In this document: positions 16,926-28,013 of the stretch, piece by piece | Position numbering within the stretch: position 1 is the stretch's first letter | Layout of the letters: every line of letters starts with the position of its first letter | Source: Streptococcus porci DSM 23759 | GTDB lineage: Bacteria; Bacillota; Bacilli; Lactobacillales; Streptococcaceae | Assembly (NCBI RefSeq): GCF_000423765.1 | Contig: NZ_AUIP01000011.1 | Coordinates: forward strand, 51,085-102,340 | Reading direction: 5' to 3' | DNA: 51,256 bases | The notes under the pieces: generated by a model | What the model was told of the DNA's origin: nothing | What the model saw: the letters and a program-made list of their open reading frames with translations, nothing else | Database searches by the model: none | Translations under genes and position numbers: made by a program

Positions 16926-19900
16926 TTGGCAGGACATGACGTTCAGTACGGGAAACATCGCACCCGTCGTAGTTTTTCAAGAATCAAAGAAGTTCTTGAT
17001 TTACCAAATTTGATTGAAATTCAAACCGACTCATTTCAAGAGTTTTTGGACAATAGCTTGCGCGAGGTTTTTGAGGACGTACTTCCAGTATCAAACTTCA
17101 CAGATACGATGGAGCTTGAGTTTGTTGGCTACGAATTAAAAGAACCTAAATACACTTTGGAAGAAGCGCGTGCGCATGATGCACACTATTCGGTGCCACT
17201 TTTTGTCACTTTCCGCTTGGTTAATAAAGAGACTGGCGAAATCAAAACGCAAGAAGTCTTCTTCGGAGATCTTCCATACATGACTGAGATGGGGACCTTT
17301 ATCATCAACGGTGCAGAGCGCATCATCGTATCTCAGCTTGTGCGTTCACCAGGTGTCTATTTCAACGATAAAGTTGATAAAAACGGAAAAGTTGGTTACG
17401 GTTCAACGGTTATTCCTAATCGTGGAGCTTGGCTTGAACTTGAAACAGATTCAAAAGACCTTGCTTACACTCGCATTGACCGCACACGTAAGATTCCATT
17501 TACAACCCTTGTACGCGCTCTTGGTTTCTCTGGTGATGATGAAATCATTGACATCTTTGGTGATGGGGACTTGGTTCGTAATACCATTGAAAAGGACATT
17601 CACAAAAATCCAGCAGACTCACGTACTGATGAAGCTCTCAAAGAAATTTACGAGCGTCTTCGTCCAGGTGAACCAAAAACTGCCGATAGCTCACGTAGCC
17701 TTTTAGCGGCTCGTTTCTTTGATCCAAAACGTTACGATTTGGCTGCTGTCGGACGCTACAAAATTAATAAAAAGCTTAATGTTAAGACACGTCTTCTTAA
17801 CCAAACTATTGCTGAAAACTTGGTAGACCCTGAAACAGGGGAAATCTTGGTTGAGGCTGGTACCGTTATGACGCGAGATGTCATTGATTCCATCGCTGAA
17901 TATCTTGACGGTGATCTTAACAAGTTTGTTTATACCCCAAATGATTATGCTGTTGTGACAGAGCCAGTTGTCCTTCAAAAATTCAAAATCGTGGCACCGA
18001 CTGATCCAGATCGCGTGGTTACTATCGTTGGTAATGCTAATCCTGGTGATAAGGTTCGTGCTCTGACAACAGCAGATATCTTGGCTGAAATGAGCTATTT
18101 CCTCAACCTTGCAGAAGGTCTTGGAAAAGTGGATGACATTGACCACCTCGGAAACCGCCGTATCCGTGCTGTTGGCGAATTGCTAGCCAACCAATTCCGT
18201 ATCGGTCTTGCTCGTATGGAACGTAACGTTCGTGAGCGTATGTCTGTACAAGACAATGAAGTCTTGACACCGCAACAAATCATCAACATCCGCCCTGTCA
18301 CAGCTGCGATTAAAGAATTCTTTGGTTCATCTCAGTTGTCACAGTTCATGGACCAACACAACCCACTGTCTGAGTTATCTCACAAACGCCGTCTATCTGC
18401 CCTTGGCCCTGGTGGTTTGACTCGTGACCGTGCTGGATATGAAGTGCGTGACGTTCACTACACTCACTATGGTCGTATGTGTCCGATTGAAACGCCTGAG
18501 GGACCAAACATCGGGTTGATTAACAACTTGTCATCTTATGGTCACCTTAATAAATATGGTTTCATTCAAACGCCATACCGCAAGGTTGACCGTGCGACAG
18601 GTGTTGTTACAAACGAAATTGTTTGGTTGACTGCTGATGAAGAGGATGAGTACACAGTTGCTCAGGCTAACTCACCATTGACCGAAGATGGTAAATTTGC
18701 CAATGAAATCGTTATGGGTCGTCATCAAGGGGTCAACCAAGAATATCCTGCCCACCTTGCAGATTTCATGGATGTTTCTCCGAAACAGGTAGTTGCCGTT
18801 GCGACAGCATGTATTCCTTTCTTGGAAAACGATGACTCCAACCGTGCTCTTATGGGTGCCAACATGCAACGTCAGGCTGTTCCATTGATTGACCCGAAAG
18901 CTCCTTATGTTGGTACTGGTATGGAGTACCAGGCTGCCCACGACTCAGGTGCTGCGGTTATCGCCCAGCACGATGGTAAAGTTATCTACTCTGACGCTGA
19001 CAAGGTTGAAGTACGTCGTGAAGATGGTTCACTTGACGTCTATCATATTCAAAAATTCCGTCGTTCAAACTCAGGTACTGCTTATAACCAACGTACCCTT
19101 GTTAAAGTTGGCGATATTGTTGAAAAAGGTGACTTTATTGCAGATGGTCCTTCTATGGAAAGTGGGGAAATGGCGCTTGGGCAAAACCCAATCGTTGCCT
19201 ACATGACATGGGAAGGTTACAACTTCGAGGATGCGGTTATCATGTCTGAGCGTCTAGTGAAAGAAGATGTCTACACCTCTGTTCACCTTGAAGAATACGA
19301 ATCAGAAACCCGCGACACTAAGTTAGGCCCTGAAGAAATTACTCGCGAAATTCCAAACGTTGGTGAAGAAGCCCTCAAAGACCTTGACGAGATGGGGATT
19401 ATCCGTATCGGTGCTGAGGTTAAAGAAGGTGACATCCTTGTTGGTAAAGTAACGCCTAAGGGTGAAAAAGATCTTTCTGCTGAAGAGCGTCTCTTGCATG
19501 CCATCTTTGGTGATAAGTCGCGTGAAGTACGTGATACATCGCTTCGTGTCCCACACGGTGGAGATGGTATCGTTCGTGACGTAAAAATCTTTACCCGAGC
19601 TAACGGCGATGAATTGCAATCAGGTGTCAACATGCTGGTTCGTGTTTACATCGCCCAAAAACGTAAGATCAAGGTCGGAGATAAGATGGCCGGTCGTCAC
19701 GGTAACAAGGGTGTCGTGTCACGCATTGTACCAGTTGAGGATATGCCATATCTTCCAGACGGAACACCAGTTGACATCATGCTTAACCCACTTGGGGTGC
19801 CATCACGTATGAACATCGGTCAGGTTATGGAACTTCACTTGGGTATGGCAGCTCGTAACTTGGGTATCCATATTGCGACACCAGTTTTCGATGGTGCAAG

Positions 19901-20525
19901 TTCAGAAGACCTCTGGTCAACCGTTAAAGAAGCAGGTATGGATTCAGATGCCAAAACCATTCTTTACGATGGACGTACAGGTGAGCCATTTGACAACCGT
20001 GTATCTGTCGGTGTCATGTACATGATCAAGCTTCACCACATGGTTGATGATAAACTTCACGCCCGCTCAGTCGGACCATACTCACTCGTTACCCAACAGC
20101 CGCTCGGAGGTAAGGCTCAGTTTGGTGGTCAGCGTTTCGGTGAGATGGAGGTTTGGGCCCTTGAAGCCTACGGTGCTTCAAACGTCCTTCAAGAAATCTT
20201 GACTTACAAGTCCGATGATGTAAACGGACGTCTTAAGGCGTACGAAGCTATTACTAAAGGCAAACCAATTCCAAAACCAGGTGTCCCAGAATCCTTCCGC
20301 GTTCTCGTTAAAGAATTGCAGTCACTTGGTCTTGACATGCGTGTCTTGGATGATGAAAACAATGAAGTTGAACTTCGTGATCTTGATGAAGGTGAAGATG
20401 ATGACGTGATGCATGTCGATGATCTTGAAAAACTTCGTCAAAAACAAGCTGAAGAAGAAGCGCGTTTGGCGGCAGAAGTTGCTGCAGAAAACGGTGAAAA
20501 ATCAGCTAACGAAGATGCCGAATAG
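16926..20525 (+). CDS. rpoB: RNA polymerase beta subunit
   Basis: RpoB forms half of the RNA polymerase active-site cleft. The first residues after the start, [19 protein letters not shown], match the known streptococcal N-terminus. The start is therefore TTG 16926, with AAGGAG 9 bases upstream, not the GTG at 16896, which precedes the ribosome binding site. The product is 1199 aa. The rifampicin region ([20 protein letters not shown], then [10 protein letters not shown]) has wild-type residues at the commonly mutated Asp, His and Ser positions. The C-terminal switch region and an acidic tail ([14 protein letters not shown]) are present. It is the first gene of rpoBC. Confidence 0.98.
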   Translation: MAGHDVQYGKHRTRRSFSRIKEVLDLPNLIEIQTDSFQEFLDNSLREVFEDVLPVSNFTDTMELEFVGYELKEPKYTLEEARAHDAHYSVPLFVTFRLVNKETGEIKTQEVFFGDLPYMTEMGTFIINGAERIIVSQLVRSPGVYFNDKVDKNGKVGYGSTVIPNRGAWLELETDSKDLAYTRIDRTRKIPFTTLVRALGFSGDDEIIDIFGDGDLVRNTIEKDIHKNPADSRTDEALKEIYERLRPGEPKTADSSRSLLAARFFDPKRYDLAAVGRYKINKKLNVKTRLLNQTIAENLVDPETGEILVEAGTVMTRDVIDSIAEYLDGDLNKFVYTPNDYAVVTEPVVLQKFKIVAPTDPDRVVTIVGNANPGDKVRALTTADILAEMSYFLNLAEGLGKVDDIDHLGNRRIRAVGELLANQFRIGLARMERNVRERMSVQDNEVLTPQQIINIRPVTAAIKEFFGSSQLSQFMDQHNPLSELSHKRRLSALGPGGLTRDRAGYEVRDVHYTHYGRMCPIETPEGPNIGLINNLSSYGHLNKYGFIQTPYRKVDRATGVVTNEIVWLTADEEDEYTVAQANSPLTEDGKFANEIVMGRHQGVNQEYPAHLADFMDVSPKQVVAVATACIPFLENDDSNRALMGANMQRQAVPLIDPKAPYVGTGMEYQAAHDSGAAVIAQHDGKVIYSDADKVEVRREDGSLDVYHIQKFRRSNSGTAYNQRTLVKVGDIVEKGDFIADGPSMESGEMALGQNPIVAYMTWEGYNFEDAVIMSERLVKEDVYTSVHLEEYESETRDTKLGPEEITREIPNVGEEALKDLDEMGIIRIGAEVKEGDILVGKVTPKGEKDLSAEERLLHAIFGDKSREVRDTSLRVPHGGDGIVRDVKIFTRANGDELQSGVNMLVRVYIAQKRKIKVGDKMAGRHGNKGVVSRIVPVEDMPYLPDGTPVDIMLNPLGVPSRMNIGQVMELHLGMAARNLGIHIATPVFDGASSEDLWSTVKEAGMDSDAKTILYDGRTGEPFDNRVSVGVMYMIKLHHMVDDKLHARSVGPYSLVTQQPLGGKAQFGGQRFGEMEVWALEAYGASNVLQEILTYKSDDVNGRLKAYEAITKGKPIPKPGVPESFRVLVKELQSLGLDMRVLDDENNEVELRDLDEGEDDDVMHVDDLEKLRQKQAEEEARLAAEVAAENGEKSANEDAE

Positions 20526-20553
20526 GGCATAATCACATTTTTAAAGAGAGGAA

Positions 20554-20584
20554 GAGCTTGTGAATAGAAATCTATTCGCAGCTC
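20554..20584 (+). promoter_or_regulatory. Long hairpin in the rpoB-rpoC gap
   Basis: GAGCT + GTGAATAGA pairs with TCTATTCGC + AGCTC (14 bp, one bulged T, two-base A loop). No U-run follows, so it is not a terminator. An RNase III processing or mRNA-stability element is plausible. Confidence 0.5.
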
Positions 20585-20655
20585 CTACGACCTCTACTTC
20601 TGTCTAATTGAACTTAGCTCTGCTTTGTTCAAGATAAAAAAGAAAGGTAATACTA

Positions 20656-23600
20656 GTGGTTGACGTAAATCGTTTTAAATCTATGCAAATCACATTAGCT
20701 TCACCAAGTAAGGTCCGTTCGTGGTCTTATGGTGAAGTTAAAAAACCTGAAACAATCAACTACCGTACGCTGAAACCAGAACGCGAAGGACTTTTTGATG
20801 AAGTCATCTTTGGTCCTACAAAAGACTGGGAATGTGCCTGCGGAAAATACAAACGTATCCGTTATAAAGGGATTGTCTGCGACCGTTGCGGTGTCGAGGT
20901 AACACGTGCTAAGGTGCGTCGTGAACGTATGGGTCACATCGAACTTAAAGCTCCAATCTCCCACATTTGGTACTTTAAAGGCATCCCATCACGTATGGGG
21001 CTAACTTTGGATATGAGTCCACGTGCTCTTGAGGAAGTCATCTATTTCGCAGCTTATGTGGTTATTGATCCTATGGACACACCACTTGAGCCCAAATCAC
21101 TTTTGACTGAGCGCGAATACCGTGAAAAACTTCAAGAGTATGGCTACGGTTCTTTCGTTGCCAAAATGGGTGCAGAAGCGATTCAAGATCTTCTCAAACG
21201 CGTTGATTTGCCAAAAGAAATCGCAGAGCTGAAAGAAGAATTGAAGTCTGCAACTGGACAAAAACGTGTCAAGGCAGTTCGTCGTTTGGATGTTCTTGAC
21301 GCCTTCTATAAATCTGGCAACAAGCCAGAATGGATGATTCTTAACATCCTTCCAGTTATTCCGCCAGATCTTCGTCCTATGGTTCAGTTGGATGGTGGCC
21401 GTTTTGCAGCTTCTGACCTTAATGACCTTTACCGTCGTGTTATCAACCGTAACAACCGTTTGGCTCGCCTTTTAGAGCTAAACGCTCCAGGAATTATCGT
21501 TCAAAACGAGAAACGGATGCTTCAAGAAGCGGTGGATGCCCTTATTGATAATGGTCGCCGTGGTCGTCCGATTACTGGACCAGGTAGCCGCCCGCTTAAA
21601 TCTCTCAGTCACATGCTGAAAGGTAAGCAAGGACGTTTCCGTCAAAACCTGCTCGGTAAACGTGTAGACTTCTCCGGACGTTCCGTTATCGCCGTTGGTC
21701 CAACATTGAAAATGTACCAATGTGGTGTCCCACGGGAAATGGCTATTGAGCTCTTCAAGCCATTCGTTATGCGTGAAATCGTTGCTCGCGAGATGGCAGG
21801 TAACGTCAAAGCGGCTAAGCGCATGGTTGAGCGTGGAGACGAGCGTATTTGGGACCTTCTTGAAGAAGTCATCAAAGAACACCCAGTTCTCCTTAACCGC
21901 GCACCGACTCTTCACCGCTTGGGTATTCAAGCCTTTGAACCAGTTCTTATCGATGGTAAAGCTCTTCGTCTTCACCCACTTGTCTGTGAGGCCTACAATG
22001 CAGACTTTGACGGGGACCAAATGGCTATCCACGTCCCACTTTCTGAAGAAGCACAGGCTGAAGCTCGTCTTCTCATGCTTGCGGCTGAACACATCCTTAA
22101 CCCTAAAGACGGTAAACCAGTCGTAACGCCTTCTCAGGACATGGTTCTTGGTAACTACTACTTGACCATGGAAGATGCTGGTCGTGAAGGTGAAGGTATG
22201 GTCTTCAAAGACCGTGATGAAGCTGTGATGGCTTACCGAAATGGTTACGTTCACTTGCACTCACGCGTTGGTATCGCTGTTGATAGCATGCCGAACAAAC
22301 CTTGGAAGCCAAACCAACTTCACAAAATCATGGTGACAACTGTTGGTAAAATCCTCTTTAACGATGTGATTCCAGCAGAAATTCCTTACCTTCAAGAGCC
22401 TAACAATGCCAACTTGACAGAAGGGACACCTGACAAATACTTCCTTGAGCCAGGGCAAAATATCCAAGAAGTCATTAATTCATTGGAAATCAATGTTCCA
22501 TTCAAGAAGAAAAATCTCGGAAACATTATCGCTGAAACCTTCAAACGTCTTCGTACAACCGAAACCTCAGCCTTCCTTGACCGTCTCAAAGACCTGGGTT
22601 ACTACCATTCAACCCTTGCTGGCTTGACTGTGGGTATTGCCGATATCCCTGTTATTGATAACAAGGCTGAAATTATTGAAGCGGCCCATGAAAAAGTTGA
22701 ACAAATTAACAAGGCTTTCCGTCGAGGTCTCATGACTGATGATGACCGCTATGTTGCTGTTACAACAACATGGCGTGAAGCTAAAGAAGCCCTTGAAAAA
22801 CGCTTGATTGAAACACAAGATCCTAAGAACCCAATCGTTATGATGATGGACTCAGGAGCTCGTGGTAACATCTCTAACTTCTCACAACTTGCCGGTATGC
22901 GTGGTTTGATGGCAGCTCCTAATGGACGCATCATGGAACTTCCTATCCTATCTAATTTCCGTGAAGGTTTGAGCGTTTTGGAAATGTTCTTCTCAACCCA
23001 CGGTGCGCGTAAAGGGATGACCGATACAGCCCTTAAGACAGCCGATTCAGGTTACCTTACCCGTCGTTTGGTTGATGTTGCCCAGGACGTTATCATCCGC
23101 GAAGATGATTGTGGAACTGACCGTGGGCTTCTTATCCGTGCCATTACTGATGGTAAAGAAGTGACTGAAACGCTTGAAGAACGTCTGATTGGTCGCTACA
23201 CGAAGAAATCTGTTAAAGACCCAGAAACTGGAAAAGTGATTGTTGGTCCAGATACTTTGATTACAGAAGATATGGCAGCAACTATTGTCAAAGCTGGTGT
23301 TGAAGAAGTGACTATCCGTTCAGTCTTCACATGTAACACTCGTCATGGTGTCTGCCGTCACTGTTATGGTATCAACTTAGCAACAGGTGATGCGGTTGAG
23401 GTTGGTGAAGCAGTCGGAACCATCGCTGCTCAATCTATCGGTGAGCCTGGTACACAGCTTACCATGCGTACCTTCCACACGGGTGGTGTAGCCTCAAATA
23501 CCGACATTACACAAGGTCTTCCACGTATCCAAGAAATCTTTGAAGCACGTAACCCTAAAGGGGAAGCTGTGATCACTGAAGTTAAGGGAACTGTCATCGA

Positions 23601-24294
23601 AATCGAAGAGGATGCTTCAACCCGTACCAAAAAAGTTTACGTTCAAGGAGAGACTGGTATGGGTGAATACGTGGTACCATTCACATCTCGCATGAAGGTT
23701 GAAGTTGGTGACGAAATCGCACGTGGTGCTGCTCTGACAGAAGGGTCAATTCAACCCAAACGCCTGCTTGAAGTACGTGACACCTTGTCAGTTGAGACCT
23801 ACCTACTTGCTGAGGTACAAAAAGTTTACCGTAGCCAAGGGGTAGAAATCGGAGACAAACACGTTGAAGTAATGGTTCGCCAAATGCTTCGCAAAGTACG
23901 TGTTATGGATCCAGGAGACACAGACCTGCTCCCAGGTACTCTCATGGACATCGCTGACTTTACAGATGCCAACAAAGATATCGTTATCGCTGGTGGCATT
24001 CCTGCAACATCACGCCCAGTTCTTATGGGGATTACAAAAGCTTCGCTTGAAACCAACTCATTCTTGTCAGCAGCATCCTTCCAGGAAACAACTCGTGTCC
24101 TGACAGATGCCGCTATCCGTGGTAAGAAAGATCACCTTCTTGGTCTTAAAGAAAATGTTATCATTGGTAAGATCATTCCAGCTGGTACTGGTATGGCTCG
24201 TTACCGAAACATCGAACCACAAGCCATCAATGAAGTTGAAATCATTGAAGAACCTCAAACAGTTGAAGATCTCGTCACAACTGAAGAAGACTAA
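20656..24294 (+). CDS. rpoC: RNA polymerase beta' subunit
   Basis: RpoC carries the catalytic Mg of RNA polymerase. The zinc ribbon ([20 protein letters not shown], near residues 60-79) and the absolutely conserved [10 protein letters not shown] metal-binding loop (near 450) are present. So are the bridge-helix/trigger-loop region ([18 protein letters not shown], then [10 protein letters not shown]) and the second zinc site [13 protein letters not shown]. Its length is 1212 aa. The start is GTG 20656 with AAAGG upstream; the N-terminus [17 protein letters not shown] matches other streptococci. It follows rpoB after 130 bp, which include a stable hairpin. Confidence 0.98.
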   Translation: MVDVNRFKSMQITLASPSKVRSWSYGEVKKPETINYRTLKPEREGLFDEVIFGPTKDWECACGKYKRIRYKGIVCDRCGVEVTRAKVRRERMGHIELKAPISHIWYFKGIPSRMGLTLDMSPRALEEVIYFAAYVVIDPMDTPLEPKSLLTEREYREKLQEYGYGSFVAKMGAEAIQDLLKRVDLPKEIAELKEELKSATGQKRVKAVRRLDVLDAFYKSGNKPEWMILNILPVIPPDLRPMVQLDGGRFAASDLNDLYRRVINRNNRLARLLELNAPGIIVQNEKRMLQEAVDALIDNGRRGRPITGPGSRPLKSLSHMLKGKQGRFRQNLLGKRVDFSGRSVIAVGPTLKMYQCGVPREMAIELFKPFVMREIVAREMAGNVKAAKRMVERGDERIWDLLEEVIKEHPVLLNRAPTLHRLGIQAFEPVLIDGKALRLHPLVCEAYNADFDGDQMAIHVPLSEEAQAEARLLMLAAEHILNPKDGKPVVTPSQDMVLGNYYLTMEDAGREGEGMVFKDRDEAVMAYRNGYVHLHSRVGIAVDSMPNKPWKPNQLHKIMVTTVGKILFNDVIPAEIPYLQEPNNANLTEGTPDKYFLEPGQNIQEVINSLEINVPFKKKNLGNIIAETFKRLRTTETSAFLDRLKDLGYYHSTLAGLTVGIADIPVIDNKAEIIEAAHEKVEQINKAFRRGLMTDDDRYVAVTTTWREAKEALEKRLIETQDPKNPIVMMMDSGARGNISNFSQLAGMRGLMAAPNGRIMELPILSNFREGLSVLEMFFSTHGARKGMTDTALKTADSGYLTRRLVDVAQDVIIREDDCGTDRGLLIRAITDGKEVTETLEERLIGRYTKKSVKDPETGKVIVGPDTLITEDMAATIVKAGVEEVTIRSVFTCNTRHGVCRHCYGINLATGDAVEVGEAVGTIAAQSIGEPGTQLTMRTFHTGGVASNTDITQGLPRIQEIFEARNPKGEAVITEVKGTVIEIEEDASTRTKKVYVQGETGMGEYVVPFTSRMKVEVGDEIARGAALTEGSIQPKRLLEVRDTLSVETYLLAEVQKVYRSQGVEIGDKHVEVMVRQMLRKVRVMDPGDTDLLPGTLMDIADFTDANKDIVIAGGIPATSRPVLMGITKASLETNSFLSAASFQETTRVLTDAAIRGKKDHLLGLKENVIIGKIIPAGTGMARYRNIEPQAINEVEIIEEPQTVEDLVTTEED

Positions 24295-24300
24295 AACACG

Positions 24301-24326
24301 AAACAGTTCCGCAAGGAACTGTTTTT
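24301..24326 (+). terminator. rpoBC terminator
   Basis: A perfect 10-bp stem AAACAGTTCC/GGAACTGTTT with GCAA tetraloop, merging into a T-run. Confidence 0.9.
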
Positions 24327-24431
24327 GTAAACCGAACGAAGAAATCCCTTTTGAGCATATTCTTTCACATTAGAGATAAAATGGTTTATAATAAGCGAGC
24401 GATTAGAGAAAAGGTGGAAAGGAAAGAGAGT

Positions 24432-24455
24432 ATGCATTCTGTTCAGATTAGTTAG
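24432..24455 (+). other. Seven-codon upstream ORF in the DUF1033 leader
   Basis: ATG at 24432 starts MHSVQIS and stops at TAG. A purine-rich AAGGTGGAAAGGAAAGAGAG precedes it and would be a strong ribosome binding site. A stem GTTCAG/CTGAAC (24441-24446 with 24465-24470) overlaps its end. A promoter (TTTCAC, 18-bp spacer, TATAAT) lies near 24390. It could be a translational attenuator. Confidence 0.35.
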
Positions 24456-24522
24456 TCGTTGAAACTGAACTACAAGTATCAGAAAAGAGATTCGCTTTCT
24501 TAACGCTCTCGGTATCTTAATT

Positions 24523-24888
24523 ATGTATCAGGTTATAAACATGTTTGGGGATTTTGAACCTTGGTGGTTTTTGGAAGATTGGAAGAATGACATCACGGAA
24601 ACACGGGAGTTCAAAACTTTTGAAGAAGCTAAAGAGGATTATCTAGCCAAATGGCAGAGCATGAAAACGCAATTTTCTCATTTTGAAAGCCGTTCGGCCT
24701 ATTTGGCGGCCTTCTGGGATGAAAAAGAATTGCGCTGGTGCGAAGAATGCGTAGAAGACCTGCAACAATACCATTCAATTTTATTACTCAGAGATTATGA
24801 ACTCATCTCTGAAGATTATCATAATCCTGAGTTGCATTTGTCCAATGCGGTTCTTCGCCAGCCCTCAAGTTGTCGCTTGTCCATCTAA
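24523..24888 (+). CDS. DUF1033 family protein
   Basis: A small soluble protein of 121 aa that opens MYQVINMFGDFEPWWFLEDW, the diagnostic pattern of DUF1033, a family confined mainly to streptococci and relatives. Its function is unknown. In several streptococci this gene sits just upstream of the comG/comY competence pilus operon; here ctsR-clpC follows instead. No Shine-Dalgarno sequence is visible before the ATG, unlike most genes in the window. The position of the family motif nevertheless fixes the start. A terminator follows. Confidence 0.88.
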   Translation: MYQVINMFGDFEPWWFLEDWKNDITETREFKTFEEAKEDYLAKWQSMKTQFSHFESRSAYLAAFWDEKELRWCEECVEDLQQYHSILLLRDYELISEDYHNPELHLSNAVLRQPSSCRLSI

Positions 24889-24892
24889 AAAC

Positions 24893-24926
24893 ACAGCCCA
24901 CTCTGATGAGATGGGCTGTTTGTCTT
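24893..24926 (+). terminator. DUF1033 gene terminator
   Basis: Stem ACAGCCCA/TGGGCTGT with an internal CTC/GAG extension, then TTGTCTT. Confidence 0.75.
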
Positions 24927-25002
24927 AAAATAGGAAATGGGATATGAAGTTATTAAAGATTTGGAAATCGAGCAAATACTACAAAAATATCTCCTTTTCT
25001 GT

Positions 25003-25027
25003 TATAATAAGGTCAGTATTAGTCAAA
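25003..25027 (+). promoter_or_regulatory. ctsR-clpC promoter with CtsR operator
   Basis: The -10 TATAAT is at 25003-25008. Directly downstream, 25011-25027 reads GGTCAGTATTAGTCAAA, two heptads close to the CtsR consensus RGTCAAA separated by 3 bases. The second heptad is perfect and the first matches 5 of 7. CtsR bound here would cover the transcript start, giving autorepression released by heat or unfolded proteins. Confidence 0.7.
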
Positions 25028-25073
25028 AAATATAACGTTACAAAGTGACTAGAGACTAAGGAGAGGAGGAGCT

Positions 25074-25529
25074 ATGGCATTAAAAAACACATCTGATTAT
25101 ATAGAAGAGCACATCAAGCAATTACTTGCTCAGACTGGCGTGGCTGAGATTCAACGTTCACAATTAGCTGAGGTGTTTCAAGTAGTTCCTAGTCAGATTA
25201 ACTATGTGATTAAGACCCGATTTACAGAGAGTCGTGGCTATGTAGTAGAAAGCAAACGTGGTGGCGGAGGTTACATTCGCATCGTTAAGATTGCTTTCTC
25301 CGATCAGCACCATTTTTTAGGTGACTTACTCAGTAAACATTGCCAGAATCCTAGTGAGCAGGTATTTGCTGACTTGATGCAGCTCCTATATGATCAAGGG
25401 GTCATTACAGAACGAGAAGGTAACATGTTGCTGGTTGTGTCCAGCGATGAAATTTTAGGGGCGGATGCTAATCAAATTCGAGCAAGGCAACTCCGCAAAA
25501 TTCTTCAAAGATTAGATAGAAAAGGTTAA
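25074..25529 (+). CDS. ctsR: Transcriptional repressor CtsR
   Basis: CtsR is the class III heat-shock repressor of clp genes in Firmicutes. The N-terminal winged HTH includes QLAEVFQVVPSQINYVIKTR, and the wing carries the glycine-rich SKRGGGGYIRI, which contacts DNA and senses heat. The C-terminal domain is the dimerisation and McsB/ClpC-interacting part. Its length, 151 aa, is typical. GGAGGAG precedes the ATG. clpC starts 2 bp after its stop, and unlike in Bacillus no mcsA/mcsB lie between them, as usual for streptococci. The operator at 25011-25027 indicates autoregulation. Confidence 0.96.
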   Translation: MALKNTSDYIEEHIKQLLAQTGVAEIQRSQLAEVFQVVPSQINYVIKTRFTESRGYVVESKRGGGGYIRIVKIAFSDQHHFLGDLLSKHCQNPSEQVFADLMQLLYDQGVITEREGNMLLVVSSDEILGADANQIRARQLRKILQRLDRKG

Positions 25530-25531
25530 GT

Positions 25532-27976
25532 ATGGTTGAGTATTCGATAAAAATGCAGGAGGTTTTCCGTCTTGGACAGGAACAGGCTGCACGTTATGAG
25601 AGTTCCTATTTGGAAACCTGGCACCTGCTTTTAGCAATGGTATCGCTCCATGATTCAGTGGCGGGATTGACATTTTCTGAGTATGAGGATGAGGTGCCTT
25701 TAGAGGAGTATGAAGCAGCAGCTATTCTGGCTATGGGAAAAGCTCCGCAGGATAAGGTGACAAGAACAAATCTTTTGTGCCCATCATCTAAGGCATTGAC
25801 AGAAGTTTTGGACTATGCGTCAGCTATTGCTAAAGTGATGGGAAACGATGAAGTCGGAACGGAACATGTCCTTTTTGCCATGTTGGTCAATGTTGATCTT
25901 CTGGCTACTCGAATTTTGGAATTGGCTGGTTTCAAAGTTAAAGATGACGGGAATTCCCTGCGTCTGATTGATTTGAGAAAGACCTTGGAGCGCCATGCCG
26001 GCATCACCAAGGAAAACTTGAAAGCCCTCCATGAGCTCAGAAAGCCGAAGAAATCTAAATCTGGCGGTAACTTTTCAGATATGATGAAACCACCTTCAAC
26101 GGCAGGTGAGCTATCGGATTTTACCCGTGATTTGACGGCAATGGCAGAGCAGGGACTGTTGGATCCTGTTATCGGACGTGATAAGGAAGTTACTCGTATG
26201 ATTCAGGTTCTCAGCCGTAAAACAAAAAATAATCCAGTCCTTGTCGGAGATGCAGGTGTTGGTAAAACTGCTCTGGCCTATGGTCTTGCCCAGCGCATTG
26301 CAACAGGTGAAATCCCTTATGAACTTCAAGGTATGAGGGTCTTGGAGCTGGACATGATGTCAGTTGTTGCAGGGACCCGCTTTCGTGGTGACTTTGAAGA
26401 ACGTATGAATCAAATTATTGAGGATATTGAAGCAGATGGCAAAATTATTCTCTTCATCGATGAGCTTCACACCATTATGGGAACAGGAAGTGGTGTTGAT
26501 GGGACTCTTGATGCAGCTAATATTTTAAAACCCGCTCTTTCACGTGGAACTCTCCACATGGTTGGAGCGACAACTCAGTCGGAGTATCAAAAACATCTAG
26601 AAAAAGATGCCGCACTTTCGCGTCGATTTGCTAAAATTATCATTGAAGAACCAAGTGTTACCGATGCGATTGACATTTTGAAGGGACTTCGTCCAAGCTA
26701 TGAAATCTTTCATAATGTGACGATTTCAGATGCTGCTGTTACAACAGCGGTAAAAGTTGCGCACCGTTACCTGACTGGCAAACAGCTTCCAGATTCGGCT
26801 ATTGATTTGCTGGATGAAGCTAGCGCCACTGTTCAAGTCATGACCAAAAAGGAGACTGTAGAAGCCTTAACGCCACTTGATCGAGCCCTTCTAGCAGGAG
26901 ATTTAAAACTGGTTGGCAAACTATTGAAGTCAAGTAAGAAAGAAAAACAAAGTTCAGCTATTCCAGTTACAGAGGATCATATCCTAACAACTCTTAGTCG
27001 CCTTTCAGGTATTCCAGTTGAAAAATTGGGACAAACGGATAGTCAGAAATATTTGACCTTAGAAAAAGAGCTTCACAAGCGTGTTGTTGGACAAGATGCA
27101 GCGGTATCAGCTATCAGCCGTGCCATTCGTCGTAACCAATCAGGTATCCGCACAGGCAAACGTCCAATTGGCTCTTTCATGTTTTTAGGACCGACAGGTG
27201 TTGGTAAGACTGAACTTGCTAAGGCACTGGCAGAAGTCCTCTTTGATGATGAGTCAGCTCTCATTCGCTTTGACATGTCTGAGTATATGGAAAAATTCGC
27301 GGCAAGTCGCCTCAATGGTGCTCCTCCAGGCTATGTTGGTTATGATGAGGGGGGTGAGTTGACGGAGAAGGTTCGTAACAAACCTTATTCAGTTCTTCTC
27401 TTTGACGAAGTGGAAAAGGCTCATCCAGATATTTTCAATGTTCTTTTACAAGTTTTGGATGATGGTGTCCTCACGGATTCACGTGGTCGTAAGGTTGATT
27501 TTTCAAATACCATTATCATCATGACCTCAAATCTAGGAGCGACAGCTTTACGTGATGATAAGACCGTTGGTTTTGGTGCGCCAGCTTTGTCCCAAGACCA
27601 TAAAGCGATGGAGAAGCGCATCCTAGAAGAACTCAAGAAATCTTATCGTCCAGAGTTTATCAACCGTATTGATGAGAAGGTGGTCTTTCACAGTCTTGAT
27701 CAGAAACATATGCAGGAAATTGTTAAGATTATGGTGCAGCCTGTAATCAAGGCATTGGCGGAAAAAGGCGTGGATTTGAAAATCCAGCCCGCTGCTCTTA
27801 AGCATCTTGCTCAAGATGGATACGATGTGGAAATGGGTGCCCGTCCACTACGTAGAACTCTGCAAACCCAAGTCGAAGACAAGCTGTCAGAATTAATTCT
27901 CGCAGGAGATTTGTCAGCGGGTCAAACCCTAAAAATCGGCCTGTCTAAAGGGAAATTAAAGTTTGAGATAGTCTAA
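25532..27976 (+). CDS. clpC: ATP-dependent Clp protease ATPase subunit ClpC
   Basis: ClpC unfolds proteins and feeds them to ClpP. The order is a Clp_N double repeat (about 1-150), AAA1 with Walker A GDAGVGKT and Walker B IILFIDE, a middle domain, and AAA2 with GPTGVGKT and VLLFDEVEKAHPD. A C-terminal D2-small domain follows (GARPLRRTLQ). A VGF tripeptide in DDKTVGFGAP fits the ClpP-docking loop. Its length, 814 aa, is normal. It is co-transcribed with ctsR and so controlled by it. The middle domain looks short compared with ClpB, which separates the two families. Confidence 0.95.
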   Translation: MVEYSIKMQEVFRLGQEQAARYESSYLETWHLLLAMVSLHDSVAGLTFSEYEDEVPLEEYEAAAILAMGKAPQDKVTRTNLLCPSSKALTEVLDYASAIAKVMGNDEVGTEHVLFAMLVNVDLLATRILELAGFKVKDDGNSLRLIDLRKTLERHAGITKENLKALHELRKPKKSKSGGNFSDMMKPPSTAGELSDFTRDLTAMAEQGLLDPVIGRDKEVTRMIQVLSRKTKNNPVLVGDAGVGKTALAYGLAQRIATGEIPYELQGMRVLELDMMSVVAGTRFRGDFEERMNQIIEDIEADGKIILFIDELHTIMGTGSGVDGTLDAANILKPALSRGTLHMVGATTQSEYQKHLEKDAALSRRFAKIIIEEPSVTDAIDILKGLRPSYEIFHNVTISDAAVTTAVKVAHRYLTGKQLPDSAIDLLDEASATVQVMTKKETVEALTPLDRALLAGDLKLVGKLLKSSKKEKQSSAIPVTEDHILTTLSRLSGIPVEKLGQTDSQKYLTLEKELHKRVVGQDAAVSAISRAIRRNQSGIRTGKRPIGSFMFLGPTGVGKTELAKALAEVLFDDESALIRFDMSEYMEKFAASRLNGAPPGYVGYDEGGELTEKVRNKPYSVLLFDEVEKAHPDIFNVLLQVLDDGVLTDSRGRKVDFSNTIIIMTSNLGATALRDDKTVGFGAPALSQDHKAMEKRILEELKKSYRPEFINRIDEKVVFHSLDQKHMQEIVKIMVQPVIKALAEKGVDLKIQPAALKHLAQDGYDVEMGARPLRRTLQTQVEDKLSELILAGDLSAGQTLKIGLSKGKLKFEIV

Positions 27977-27981
27977 AAAAA

Positions 27982-28010
27982 CCTCACGTCTATTTGGCGT
28001 GAGGCTTTCT
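27982..28010 (+). terminator. clpC terminator (bidirectional)
   Basis: CCTCACG/CGTGAGG stem, flanked by an A-run before and CTTTCTTCTTT after. It lies between convergent clpC and the lipoprotein gene. Confidence 0.75.
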
Positions 28011-28013
28011 TCT

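Noticed and set aside
18300..18420. Rifampicin-resistance substitutions in rpoB
   Set aside because: The Asp, His and Ser positions usually mutated are wild-type.
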